NCBI GenBank assembly: GCA_029243485.1
Contig: JAQWRY010000071.1
Coordinates: 1 to 64,000, forward strand
Origin: Candidatus Binatia bacterium
Lineage (GTDB): Bacteria; Desulfobacterota; Binatia; UBA12015
DNA length: 64,000 bases
Reading direction: 5' to 3'
The stretch's first letter is position 1, and each line of letters begins with the position of its first letter. The notes under the pieces were generated by a model. The model searched no databases. It was not told the DNA's origin and saw only the letters and a list, made by a program, of their open reading frames with translations. Position numbers and translations under genes: made by a program. Of the stretch, positions 53,909 to 63,351 are shown in pieces.

Positions 53909-54631
53909 ATGAGCCTTGCAGACGATGCGGATCGCCGTTGGTTCGACGTTCAGCTCGGTGAGGCAGCGATCGTAACCGAGATCTACCTCCCGAAGAAGTA
54001 CGCCGACAGCTCGCTCGTCCGCGCGACGCTCCTGAACTCGCTCTTCCCCGATCGCATTCTCGCTCATTTCCAGAATGCGAGTCCGGAAGTGAAGAAACGC
54101 ATCCTGAGCGTCCTGCCCGGCAAGCTCTCCGGGTACGACGCGCTCGTGGGCTCTCTCGAGCGCTCGAAGCGGCGATTCACGGGCTTCTCCGTCTACGACG
54201 TCGAAGGCACGTTCAGTCACGAGATCGACGAGTCGACGGGACAGCCGGGAGCAATCTTCGACGACAGCAGCCGCTGCATCCGCATCATCGATCGTCCCGA
54301 GTTCGTGCAGTTCCTCGACCTTCCTGAAGACCGATTCGTCGACGATGAAGAGAGTCGAGAGCAGTTCCAGAGCGTCGTGCGACTATATCTCTTCTCCGGA
54401 CAGCGGGCGGACCGGTTGAAGGCACAGGTCGAGAGCCTGCCGGACGTCGATACGCCGATCGGTCTGTCGCTGCTGGACGCACTCGGACAGTGGGCCGACC
54501 AGGGATCGTTCGTTCTCTACGGCTTCATCGGCTACTGGCTCGGCGTGGCCGCACAGGAGGAGAAGGAAATCTGGATGACGTCGCAACCGACGGTCATCAA
54601 CCGGTTCACCGAAGGCTCACGCGGTCGCTAG
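53909..54631 (+). CDS. Protein of unknown function, co-expressed with the VOC protein
   Basis: A 240-residue soluble protein I do not recognise. It begins MSLADDADRRWFDVQLGEAA and has mixed alpha/beta composition with acidic helices (EDRFVDDEESREQFQSVV). One hydrophobic stretch late on (GSFVLYGFIGYWLGVAA) may be a buried helix rather than a membrane span. There are no cysteines that suggest metal sites. Its ATG is directly after the VOC stop, with the ribosome site AGGAGG inside the VOC gene end. Confidence 0.75.
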   Translation: MSLADDADRRWFDVQLGEAAIVTEIYLPKKYADSSLVRATLLNSLFPDRILAHFQNASPEVKKRILSVLPGKLSGYDALVGSLERSKRRFTGFSVYDVEGTFSHEIDESTGQPGAIFDDSSRCIRIIDRPEFVQFLDLPEDRFVDDEESREQFQSVVRLYLFSGQRADRLKAQVESLPDVDTPIGLSLLDALGQWADQGSFVLYGFIGYWLGVAAQEEKEIWMTSQPTVINRFTEGSRGR

Positions 54632-54762
54632 TGCACCACCAGGGACACAGGGTTCAGCGGCTCCACGCTCATGGAACCGCAATCCATTCAATCCCTCGGC
54701 GGCCCGTGCGAGCATGAACTCATGCTTCGCTACCTCGAATTCCAGAGCGACTTCGCGTGTCC

Positions 54763-55416
54763 ATGAAGCCGAAGATCGCCCGCTCGAGCTCTCGCCTCCC
54801 CGACGAAGCGGCCACCCGCTGGTGGTGGGTCCGGCACGCGCCGGTGCCGCACCTCCGCCACGAGATCTACGGGAACCGCGATGTCGACTGCGACACGTCG
54901 GACAGCGACACCTTCGCGTCGCTCGCCGAGCGGCTCCCAAAAGACGCCGTGTGGCACGTGAGTCACCTCAAGAGGACGCACCAGACCGCGCAGGCGATCG
55001 CGGACCAGGGATACCCCATCCCGGAGTTGCAGCCGTCCAATAGAATCGGCGAACAGGATTTCGGAGATCTGCACGGCCGTCGGCACGACGAGCACGCGGC
55101 GGCGCGGACGGATCCGTTCGTCGGCTTCTGGCCGAACTCTCCGATGGACACCGTCCCCGGTGGGGAGCACTTCGATGATCTCTGCGCGCGGGTGCACGAG
55201 TTCATCCGCGCGGGCAACGCGAAGTACCCAGGGCGGGACGTTGTTTGCGTCGCACACTTCGGGCCGATCATCGCGGCCCTGCGACTCGCGCTCGATTTGA
55301 ACCCGACCTCCTCGGTCGCGTTCTCGATTCCCAATCTCTCCGTGACGCGAATTCACCACTACGCGTCGGCCCCGGCGGGTGCGCCGCCGTATCGCGTCTA
55401 CGCGGTCGGGGGGTAG
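54763..55416 (+). CDS. Histidine phosphatase superfamily protein
   Basis: A 217-residue phosphoglycerate mutase-like phosphatase. The catalytic motif is RHA in WWWVRHAPVPH (RHG in most members), with the second histidine in VVCVAHFGPIIAALR. The segments HVSHLKRTHQTAQAIADQG and NRIGEQDFGDLHGR are conserved family regions. The substrate may be a cobalamin, sugar or nucleotide phosphate; nothing nearby decides. ATG 54763 is preferred over GTG 54757. The 3' end overlaps the convergent PBP gene by 19 bases. Confidence 0.87.
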   Translation: MKPKIARSSSRLPDEAATRWWWVRHAPVPHLRHEIYGNRDVDCDTSDSDTFASLAERLPKDAVWHVSHLKRTHQTAQAIADQGYPIPELQPSNRIGEQDFGDLHGRRHDEHAAARTDPFVGFWPNSPMDTVPGGEHFDDLCARVHEFIRAGNAKYPGRDVVCVAHFGPIIAALRLALDLNPTSSVAFSIPNLSVTRIHHYASAPAGAPPYRVYAVGG

Positions 55417-57662
55417 GCCTGCGGGCGGTCTTGGGTAGGCCGGTCTCGGGTCGGACGCTGCTTGGCGGGCACCGGCGGCGCGGTGGGTGCTCCGGTCGCC
55501 GGCTCGATGTCCGCGCTCATCGTCGGCGCCAGTTCCGGCGGCGTGAACTCGCGGATCTCCCGACCTTCGAGCACCTGTGCCATGTATTTCGTCCACAGCG
55601 GCGCCGCGGCGCCGCCGCCGGTCACGCGCCTGCCAAGAGGGCGGCTGCCGTCGTATCCAACCCAGACGACTGTCACGAGATCCGGGGTGAAGCCCGCGAA
55701 CCAGACGTCCTTCGAATCGTTCGTCGTACCCGTCTTGCCGGCGGCGGGGCGCTCGAGCTTCTTGGCGGCTCGGCCGGTTCCCTCCTGGACGACCGTCGTG
55801 AGCATGTCGGTCATGGTGCGCGCCGTCTCGGGCTGCATCACGGGCAGGAATCGCGCGTGCGCGCCCGGGAAGTCGATGGGGTTGCCGTCGGAATCGGTGA
55901 TGCCGGTGATGAAGATCGGTTCGAACCGGCGGCCTTCGGTCGCGAACACGCCGTAGGCGCGAGCCAACTCGAGAGGCGTGACCTCACTACTTCCCAGGAC
56001 GATCGACGCGTGCCGCGCGAAGCGCGCCTGGAAGCCGAAGATGTCGAGGTAGTCGCGCAGCGGGTCGATTCCGAGATTCCCGACGAGGCGCACGGTCACC
56101 GAGTTCAGTGACTTCGCGAGCGCCTTCCGGAGCGGCACGGCGCCGTAGTATTTGTCGCCGAAGTTCCTCGGGCTCCAGAGGCCGCGCGCGCCGTTGGGGA
56201 GCGAGATCGGTGCGTCCATGAATATCGAGTCGGGGCTGAAGCCTTGGTCGATCGCGGCGGCGAATACGAACGGTTTGAAGATCGAGCCCGGCTGACGCTG
56301 GGCGAGAACCGCGCGGTTGAACTGGCTGCGTGCGTAGTCGACGCCGCCGACCATTGCTTTCACGAGCCCAGTGTCGGGTTCGATCGAGACGAGAGCTCCT
56401 TCGACCTGGGGGTCGGGGTCGAGCGCAAACCGAGCCGTTCCGTCCTCGGCTCGGCCGATCGGATCCACGGCGATTGCGTCTCCAGGACGGAAGAAGCCCG
56501 GCTTCAACTTGCCGCGCGCCGCCACCAGGTTCTCGCTGTCCACGCCCCCCTTTTCCCACGGCGTCTGCAGGCGGAGTCCGGCTTCTTCTCCTTTGGTCAC
56601 GACGGCAGTCACGATCGCGTTCTGCGGGTTGCCGAGCGGGTGCGTTCCTCGCTGGCGGTTGAGGTACGCCTCGAACTCGTCCGGTTTGAGGCGGTCGAGG
56701 GTGACGCGCAGTCGGTAGCGGCGCTCGATGTCGCCGAGGCCGGTGTGCAGCGTGCTCACCGCGGCTGCCTGCATCGCGGGGTCCATTGCTGTGTGCACGC
56801 GCAGTCCGCGACTCGTGAAGTTCGCGCCGAAGTGCGCCTCGAGAAGCCGGCGCACGTGTTCGACGTACCAGGGCGCGATTGAGTACGTACCGATTCGGTA
56901 GCCGTCGAAGGTAGAGGGCTCCGCCGTCGCCTCGCGGAACTCCTCGGGGGTGATCAGGTCTTCATCGAGCATGCGTCGCAATACGTAGCGTTGGCGCTCG
57001 ATAGCCCTCTCGGGGTTGGTCTGCGGGTTGTAACGACTCGGCGCTTTCGCGAGCCCGGCGAGGAGCGCGGACTGCGCGATTGTCAGGTCCTGCACTCCGA
57101 CACCGAAGTAGGTCTCGGAGGCCGCGACGATGCCGTAGGAGCCGGCACCGAAGTAGATCTCGTTTAGGTAGAGCTCGAGGATCTTTTCCTTGCGCAGTTT
57201 GGACTCCAACTGCGTCGCGAGAATGATCTCTTTGAGTTTCCGCTCGTAGCTGCGCTCCGGCGAGAGCAGGAGCTGCTTCACCACCTGTTGCGTGATCGTG
57301 CTTGCTCCCTGAACGATCGTGTCGCGTTGCCAGTTGGCGAGGAACGCGCGCACCATGGCCTGGAAGTCGACGCCGCGATGCGCGTGGAACTCGGTGTCTT
57401 CCGCGGCGAGGAACGCGTCCTTCACATGGCGCGGGACCTCGAAGATCGACACGGGGTAGCGTCGTTCCTCGAAGAACTCGCCGATGAGGCTGCCGTCGGC
57501 GGCGTAGACCAGGGTCGCCGCCGGAGGTCGGTACCGCAGAAGCTCTTCCACGGGGGGAAGGTCCTGCGAGAGTTCTCTCCAGAGTACGAAGGCGACGAGC
57601 CCGGCCGCGACGACGGTGAGCGTCACGGTCCAGAAGAAGAAGCGGAAGATCCGTCTCAGCAC
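55398..57662 (-). CDS. mrcA: Penicillin-binding protein 1A (bifunctional)
   Basis: A 754-residue class A PBP. Order: N-terminal membrane helix; transglycosylase GT51 domain with AAEDTEFHAHRGVD, STITQQVVKQLLL and ELYLNEIYFG; linker and OB-like insert; transpeptidase with SIFK in QPGSIFKPFVFAAA, SLNSV (SxN) and KTGTTND; and a Pro/Arg-rich tail. It polymerises and cross-links peptidoglycan at the inner membrane. It lies 16 bases after the upstream DUF748 gene on the same strand, so the two are probably one operon, coupling wall synthesis with an envelope protein. Confidence 0.95.
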   Translation of the reverse strand: MLRRIFRFFFWTVTLTVVAAGLVAFVLWRELSQDLPPVEELLRYRPPAATLVYAADGSLIGEFFEERRYPVSIFEVPRHVKDAFLAAEDTEFHAHRGVDFQAMVRAFLANWQRDTIVQGASTITQQVVKQLLLSPERSYERKLKEIILATQLESKLRKEKILELYLNEIYFGAGSYGIVAASETYFGVGVQDLTIAQSALLAGLAKAPSRYNPQTNPERAIERQRYVLRRMLDEDLITPEEFREATAEPSTFDGYRIGTYSIAPWYVEHVRRLLEAHFGANFTSRGLRVHTAMDPAMQAAAVSTLHTGLGDIERRYRLRVTLDRLKPDEFEAYLNRQRGTHPLGNPQNAIVTAVVTKGEEAGLRLQTPWEKGGVDSENLVAARGKLKPGFFRPGDAIAVDPIGRAEDGTARFALDPDPQVEGALVSIEPDTGLVKAMVGGVDYARSQFNRAVLAQRQPGSIFKPFVFAAAIDQGFSPDSIFMDAPISLPNGARGLWSPRNFGDKYYGAVPLRKALAKSLNSVTVRLVGNLGIDPLRDYLDIFGFQARFARHASIVLGSSEVTPLELARAYGVFATEGRRFEPIFITGITDSDGNPIDFPGAHARFLPVMQPETARTMTDMLTTVVQEGTGRAAKKLERPAAGKTGTTNDSKDVWFAGFTPDLVTVVWVGYDGSRPLGRRVTGGGAAAPLWTKYMAQVLEGREIREFTPPELAPTMSADIEPATGAPTAPPVPAKQRPTRDRPTQDRPQAYPPTA

Positions 57663-57678
57663 GGGTGGGGCCTCTGGC

Positions 57679-60600
57679 TCATACGTCGTCGTCCGGTGCA
57701 GGCAAGCTTCGTGTCACGGTCGGTCGGGCCGGAGCCCGCACAGTGACGAGAACTGCGGCGAGCGTCGTCCGTCCGTCGCCCGTGACTTCGCGACGGGCGA
57801 GTCGGCCGTACGGGATGCCTTCTTGCAAAAACAGCTTCTCGATTGCGGAGAGCCGACGGCCGGCCAAGGCGCGTATGTCGCGCGGACTGGCGGGCGGTTG
57901 CTGCGAGAGCAGCTCCTGTAGGACTTCCTCCTCGTAGGACTCGAGGTACCAGGATTTCCCTCCTACCCGTGCTTGGAGCGCGCGCCGGATCCGCTCTTTC
58001 TCGTCGGTGGCGCCGAGCAGGCGCAGGGCGCCCATCAACCCACCCCGTTCGTCCAGACTCGTGAGCACGGCTCGTTCGCGGAACCAGCGGAGGTCCTGAA
58101 GCGACATGGGTGCGGCGAGTTCTATGCGCAGCCGAGGCTGCGACGCGACGAGTCGCGCGATCGACCGGAGTCGGGATCGCGATACCGGCTTGAGGTCACT
58201 CTGGCCCGGCGCGAAGCCCACCGTCGTCGGGGTCAATGCACCGCCGGAGCTCGGCGCCTGGTGCGCGCCCTGAATCGCGTCGTAGACCGCGACGTCAAAC
58301 TGCTCTTCGAGATTGGCGAGGCTGGGGACGCGGATGCGGACGTCGCCGTTCTGATCGCGCAGAAGTCGGAACGCCGAAGCGAGGGGCATTCCGAGCTTGT
58401 CGTGGGGAACGGTCGCCTCGGTCCACCGATCGACGTCGGGTTGGTTCAGTACGAGCAGAGTGTCGGCCGTCCAGCCGTCGGGCTCGTGTCGGAGTTCCGA
58501 CACGAAGGAACCCATCCCACCGCTGAAACGGTAGGGCACGCCGAGCCGCTCCAGGTAGGGCCCGGCGAGGTACAACGGGATCTCCTCACCGGCGACTTCG
58601 AGGCCGTTCCATTCGGTCGCTTCGTTGCCCCGGATCTCCAGGAGGCCCAGGTCGGCTCCGTAGCCTTGCAGGAAGAGTTCCTGCGCCTCGAACGGAGACG
58701 GTTCCAACTCGGTGGCGGTGCCACTGATCTCATCCACATCGATCACGAGCGGCGGCTCCGCGGATTCATCGGTGAGGCGTATGTGGCCGGAAACGACGGC
58801 GAGGCGCCCGATCGTGACGGGGCGGAGGAGCTCGGAGAGTGGGACGGGCGACGGCCGCGTCGCGGCGTTCCCGGCTGCGGCGAGCGCACCTGCGTCGGCA
58901 TTCGTGTCCGCGGATGCCTCGAGTTTTTCCTCTTCCGGCGCTCCGAGCGACGGGAGGACCCAGCCGTCTTCATCGCGCGCGACGTGGAGATACGGTCGGG
59001 TCAGCGTCGCGTCGAAGTGCCAGAGGCGCTCCGGCTGTGGGCCGCGCGTGCGCTTCTCGGGAGCCGGTGTGTTCACGGCAATGTCGATCCGCGCCGCGCC
59101 GAGTGCGAAGGTCTCGAGAAGGTCGACCTCCTCTTCGCCCGGCAGGCCGAGTCGCGGGCCGATCGCGTTCTGGAATTCCGATCGAACGGGAACTGCCGGA
59201 GCGACGGGGGCCGGGGCTCCGGCCTCGTGTGCTCCGGTTGCCGTCTCCGGTTTTGGTGGCGGCTCCGGAGGGCGGCCGACGACCGACGGGCCGATCACGG
59301 AGATGATCCCGTTCAGTCCGAAGCCGGCGGAGCCCGGTTCGAGAAGCACGTCGACGTTCGCGGAGATGCGTCCGCTTCGGATGAGATTCGCGCCGTTGAG
59401 ACCGACTTCGTGTGCGAACGCGGGGAGGTCGACCTCCTTCGCCGACAGTTGGCCCTCGAGGCGCGGCTCCTCGTAGGAGGTGCGCACGGAGCCGACGAAC
59501 TCGGCGCTCCCGAGTCCGTGCCGGAAGGTAGCATGCACCGGCGACCAGTGGGAGCGCGGGCCTAGGTTCTCACCGCGGATCGTTGCGACGACGTCGAACT
59601 CTTCGTCGGCCGGCCCCGGAACCCGCAGCTGTGCGCCCGTTGCGTCGAAGCGATCGACGGACCAACGCCATGCCGGAACCGTGGGGGCGTTCTTTCGTCC
59701 GCGCAGGGTCCGGCCGCGGCGTTCGTCCTTCAACGAGGAGAGTATCGTGGCGCCGAGCTGCGATTCCGGCTGCAGTGTTGTTCCCCGTAGGACGAGCGAT
59801 CGGACGTGCACGCGGCGCCGCCGAAGATCGAGTGCCGCGATGTCGGCGATGGCGTTGCGGACTTCGGCGGAGGGCTCTTCGGCCCCGGGCAGGTGGATCT
59901 TCGCGTCGCGCATGCGCGCCCACCCGGTGAGCATGTTGCGGTGGTCGGGCTCGAGCACGTACCGCATTTCCGCTTCGAGCCGACCTGACAGAGAGTCGTT
60001 GTCGATTTGCGGGAGATGCTGGAGGACGCGGTCGACGGGGACATCCGAAGCGCGGACGTCGGCCATCACGGCAAGTCCATCGTCGCGCAGAGAGTAGTGG
60101 CCTTCGGCGCGAAGGTTGCCGCCTTCGAAGCTGGCGTCGAGCTTCAAGTTCTTGGCGGCGCCCAACTGGCTCGTCCGCCGGCGCATGGCGGTGACTTCCG
60201 CTTCGTGCACGGAGATTGTCAGAGGCTCGGTCCCAGTGCTGAGTGAGCGCAGTTTCAGGGTGCTGTCCCGCAGAGCGACCCGGTCCACTTGCACCGTCCA
60301 TCCGTCGGGAAGGGTCTTCGGCCTCGCGGGCGCGCCGAGCGTTTCGAGACTCGGCACGAGATTGGGCGCCTCGTCCAGTGTGATCACTGCGCCCTCGAGC
60401 GTGAACTCGCGGACCTGGAGACGCTTGTGTACCAGAGGGAACCACTGCAGGTCGATGCGGGCGCGCTCGGCGACGATCGGAGGGCCTAGGGCGTTCCCTT
60501 CCGAGGGAAGGCGGGTGACGAGGCCTTCGAGGGTGATGACGGCGTCGATCGGGTCGAAGCCGACGCGGACGACTTTCACGGGGGAGCCAAGAGTGCGCGA

Positions 60601-60762
60601 CAGCCACGATTGCGCCGCGGGGCGCACGCTATACGACGCGATCCAGTAGCCGGCGGTGACCAAAAGCCCGAGGATGAGCCAGCGCACCACGTGAATGCGC
60701 CGGGGGCGTCGGCGAGCCTCGGAAGGCACCGGTTCCGGCGCGGCCGCCTCGTCGTCGTGCAT
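57679..60762 (-). CDS. Second AsmA-like DUF748 envelope protein, upstream of PBP1A
   Basis: About 1027 residues. An N-terminal membrane helix (VRWLILGLLVTAGYWIASY) is followed by a long beta-rich region with DUF748 traits (SPVKVVRVGFDPIDAVITLE, LNGANLIRSGRISANVDVLL) and a C-terminal part (GFAPGQSDLKPVSRSRL, AGRRLSAIEKLFLQEGIPYG) parallel to the end of the other DUF748 protein. ATG 60762 (MHDDEAAAPEP) is chosen; the open frame reaches 60909 but would overlap the divergent gene. It likely acts in the periplasm on lipid or outer-membrane homeostasis, next to a wall-synthesis gene. Confidence 0.83.
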   Translation of the reverse strand: MHDDEAAAPEPVPSEARRRPRRIHVVRWLILGLLVTAGYWIASYSVRPAAQSWLSRTLGSPVKVVRVGFDPIDAVITLEGLVTRLPSEGNALGPPIVAERARIDLQWFPLVHKRLQVREFTLEGAVITLDEAPNLVPSLETLGAPARPKTLPDGWTVQVDRVALRDSTLKLRSLSTGTEPLTISVHEAEVTAMRRRTSQLGAAKNLKLDASFEGGNLRAEGHYSLRDDGLAVMADVRASDVPVDRVLQHLPQIDNDSLSGRLEAEMRYVLEPDHRNMLTGWARMRDAKIHLPGAEEPSAEVRNAIADIAALDLRRRRVHVRSLVLRGTTLQPESQLGATILSSLKDERRGRTLRGRKNAPTVPAWRWSVDRFDATGAQLRVPGPADEEFDVVATIRGENLGPRSHWSPVHATFRHGLGSAEFVGSVRTSYEEPRLEGQLSAKEVDLPAFAHEVGLNGANLIRSGRISANVDVLLEPGSAGFGLNGIISVIGPSVVGRPPEPPPKPETATGAHEAGAPAPVAPAVPVRSEFQNAIGPRLGLPGEEEVDLLETFALGAARIDIAVNTPAPEKRTRGPQPERLWHFDATLTRPYLHVARDEDGWVLPSLGAPEEEKLEASADTNADAGALAAAGNAATRPSPVPLSELLRPVTIGRLAVVSGHIRLTDESAEPPLVIDVDEISGTATELEPSPFEAQELFLQGYGADLGLLEIRGNEATEWNGLEVAGEEIPLYLAGPYLERLGVPYRFSGGMGSFVSELRHEPDGWTADTLLVLNQPDVDRWTEATVPHDKLGMPLASAFRLLRDQNGDVRIRVPSLANLEEQFDVAVYDAIQGAHQAPSSGGALTPTTVGFAPGQSDLKPVSRSRLRSIARLVASQPRLRIELAAPMSLQDLRWFRERAVLTSLDERGGLMGALRLLGATDEKERIRRALQARVGGKSWYLESYEEEVLQELLSQQPPASPRDIRALAGRRLSAIEKLFLQEGIPYGRLARREVTGDGRTTLAAVLVTVRAPARPTVTRSLPAPDDDV

Positions 60763-60903
60763 GGTCAACTGAACCGTTCCTGATCCGGGGTGTCGAGTCC
60801 AGAATTGTCCGCGGACCCCTGGCACGTCAACCGATAGGCGGTAGCCTCGGAGCCCTTCCAGGCGGGGCGCGGGTCGCCCGCCGCAGTCTGCAAGGCTACA
60901 TCC

Positions 60904-62172
60904 ATGCATATGTCGGATGACCGCTATGATTTCACTCTCTTCGGCGCCACTGGATTTACGGGTAGAGAGGCGCTCCGGTACCTGGTCGAGAAGCCGCCCG
61001 CGGCGCTCGGGCGGTGGGCTATCGCGGGGCGGGATCGCCGGAAGCTGGAAGCGCTACTGCGTGACGTCGCGCCGGGACGCGAGGACATCGCGATCGTCGT
61101 CGCGGACAGCACCGATCCGGAGTCCGTCGATGCGCTCGTCGCAGGAACCCGCGCTCTCATCCACCTTGCGGGACCGTACGCACGATACGGCGAACTCTAC
61201 ATTCGGGCCTGCGTCGACCACGGAACGCACTACGTAGATCTCACGGGTGAGATCCCATGGGTGCGGCGAATGGTAGACGCCTACCACGAGCGCGCCGCCG
61301 AACGTCGCGTGAAGCTCGTGTTCACTGCCGGATACGAGGCGCTTCCGTTCGATCTCGTGACGCTGCTCGCGGCACAGACGATGCGCGAGCGACATCAGGT
61401 CGGATGTCGACGCGTCGACATCGTGGCGCACGCGACGGTGCCGTCGGGAACGGGAGCCGGTGACATGCTGAGCGGTGGGACCGTGAACACGCTACGCGAG
61501 GCCCTCCGCGAGGGGCCGGAAGAAGGTGCGGACGACCCGGCGGCGCTCATCGCAGGCGACGCGGAAGCGACGGCGGTGCGCGACCGCAGTCCGATCGTCG
61601 TCGCGCCTTGGCACGACGACGAGCTCGGCGGGTACATCGGGCCGGTCTTTCCCGCGCCGTTCATCAATCCTCCGATCGTCCTGCGGAGTGCCGCGTTGTT
61701 CGCGGAAGCGGGGGCGCCGTACGGAGACGAATTCGCCTATCGCGAGGGAACGCTCGTCGGTCCCTCGGCGGGGCATCGCGTCGCGGCCGAGATGCTGTGT
61801 CTCGCCATCCGGGGCATGTCGGGGGTGCTCGCCGGAGGCAACTGGCTGCGCCAGGGGGTCCTCGGAGTTCTCGACCGTGTCGGGCCGAAATCGGGCGAGG
61901 GCCCGAGCGAAAAAGCCTTGGCGGAGACGGACTACGGCCTCCGTGCGCGAGGTCTCGGCCCGGCGGGGGAAGAGGTGTTCGTCTCCCTGCGGGCGAAGGG
62001 ACACCCGGGGTATCGCTCGACGGCGCGGATGATCGCCGAGGCGGGGCTCGCCCTGGCGTTCGACCAAGAGCAGCTGCCGGAGATCTACGGCGCGGTCACT
62101 CCGGCGACCGGCGTGGGCGTCGCGGTCCTCGGCCGGCTGCGCGATGCGGGAGTCGAGTTCGAGGTCGAATGA
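60904..62172 (+). CDS. Saccharopine dehydrogenase-like NAD(P)-binding protein
   Basis: A 422-residue oxidoreductase with an N-terminal Rossmann domain (FTLFGATGFTGREALRYL, AIAGRDRRKLEALL, ALIHLAGPYARYG) and the family segment HYVDLTGEIPWVRRM. The C-terminal domain has AGYEALPFDLVTLLAA. This group includes fungal and animal saccharopine dehydrogenase-like proteins and bacterial trans-acting enoyl reductases. Which activity applies here is open. The start can be ATG 60904 or 60910. It is divergent from the DUF748 gene and convergent with the epimerase gene. Confidence 0.85.
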   Translation: MHMSDDRYDFTLFGATGFTGREALRYLVEKPPAALGRWAIAGRDRRKLEALLRDVAPGREDIAIVVADSTDPESVDALVAGTRALIHLAGPYARYGELYIRACVDHGTHYVDLTGEIPWVRRMVDAYHERAAERRVKLVFTAGYEALPFDLVTLLAAQTMRERHQVGCRRVDIVAHATVPSGTGAGDMLSGGTVNTLREALREGPEEGADDPAALIAGDAEATAVRDRSPIVVAPWHDDELGGYIGPVFPAPFINPPIVLRSAALFAEAGAPYGDEFAYREGTLVGPSAGHRVAAEMLCLAIRGMSGVLAGGNWLRQGVLGVLDRVGPKSGEGPSEKALAETDYGLRARGLGPAGEEVFVSLRAKGHPGYRSTARMIAEAGLALAFDQEQLPEIYGAVTPATGVGVAVLGRLRDAGVEFEVE

Positions 62173-62211
62173 CGTCACTCGTGGCGACGCGGCGCGCCTC
62201 GCGACGTCGCC

Positions 62212-63291
62212 TCACTTGAGCTTGGGTTCGATGAGGCCGAGGTCGATCAGGGTTCGACCGGTCTCGCGCAGCGTGTCTTCGATGGGATGGGTTTTTAGAC
62301 CGAGGTTCGTGCGTGCCTTGTCGCAGTGCGCGCGCGGCGCGTCGTAGACCTTCCCGTACTTCTCGATCATCTTCGCCATGGCTGCAGGCGCGCCTCCCAC
62401 ATCGATCTGTGGGAATGACTTCGCGAGATGCGCCTGGAGACGGTTGCAGTCGATCTCGCCGGACTCGTCGGTTGCCGAGAGCTGGTAGCGGTCGCCGTTG
62501 CGACACGCGTCGCTTTCGATGGCGAGCACGTGAGCTTCTGCAACGTCGCGCACGTCGACTACGTTCCAGAGATGCTGCCAGCCGCGCTCGCAATCCTTGC
62601 CGCGCAGCATGCGACCGAGGAACCACTGCCAGGAGAACACGAGGTCGTGCGCCTTGCCGAGAAGCGGACCGAGAACGACGATCGGATTGATCGATACGGA
62701 CTCGAACCGCCCGTCCTCTTCGGCGATGCGGTAGACGATGCGCTCGGTCTCCACCTTCGCCATCGCGTAGCCGGTCTCGCCCTTGTCGTTCAGGTTCTCG
62801 AGGCTCCAGTTGGGGTCGTTCTCGCGATTGTCTGACGCCCAGTCCGCCTCGGTGTACTGATAGCCCGGCGGCCTGGGGTTCATGATCGCGGCGAACGAGC
62901 TCGTGTAGACGAAGCGCTTGAGGTCGGTTTTTCGGGCCGACCGCATGACGTTTTTGGTGCCGTTGACGGCGCCGTCGTACACCTGCTGCGGATTGTTTGC
63001 GCCGCCGTAAGCCATCGCGGTGCCCACGTGGAGGATGGCGGAGCACCCGGAGAAGGGCTCGTCGTAGCTGCTCTCTTCGAGGAGGTTCGCCTTGTGGAGA
63101 GCGACGCGGCCCGGATGCCCCGCGTCGTTCATAGCGAGAACGTGGTCCGCTTTCTCGGGATTGGTCGGATCCGTGATGCAGGCGCGGACTTGGTAGCCGC
63201 GCCGGAGAAGCGTCGCGACGACGTGGGAGCCGATGAAGCCGGAGGCGCCGGTGACGGCGACCGGGCCATCGTTCGGGGAGACCGAGGGCAT
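62212..63291 (-). CDS. NAD(P)-dependent epimerase/reductase (extended SDR)
   Basis: A 359-residue extended short-chain dehydrogenase. Seen: cofactor loop VTGASGFIGSHV, the DAxx-type acidic loop, HVGTAMAYGG, and the catalytic YxxxK as YAMAK in GETGYAMAKVETERI. SINPIVVLGPLL is typical of dihydroflavonol reductase/cinnamoyl-CoA reductase-like members. The substrate is probably an aldehyde, ketone or acyl-CoA of the lipid or terpenoid kind, given the neighbouring P450. The 3' end is 39 bases from the convergent gene. Confidence 0.88.
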   Translation of the reverse strand: MPSVSPNDGPVAVTGASGFIGSHVVATLLRRGYQVRACITDPTNPEKADHVLAMNDAGHPGRVALHKANLLEESSYDEPFSGCSAILHVGTAMAYGGANNPQQVYDGAVNGTKNVMRSARKTDLKRFVYTSSFAAIMNPRPPGYQYTEADWASDNRENDPNWSLENLNDKGETGYAMAKVETERIVYRIAEEDGRFESVSINPIVVLGPLLGKAHDLVFSWQWFLGRMLRGKDCERGWQHLWNVVDVRDVAEAHVLAIESDACRNGDRYQLSATDESGEIDCNRLQAHLAKSFPQIDVGGAPAAMAKMIEKYGKVYDAPRAHCDKARTNLGLKTHPIEDTLRETGRTLIDLGLIEPKLK

Positions 63292-63351
63292 GTTCGTTCC
63301 TTTCGTTCTATCCGCGCAGAATCGGTGGAATTGTCGCGACGTCGTGCTGCG

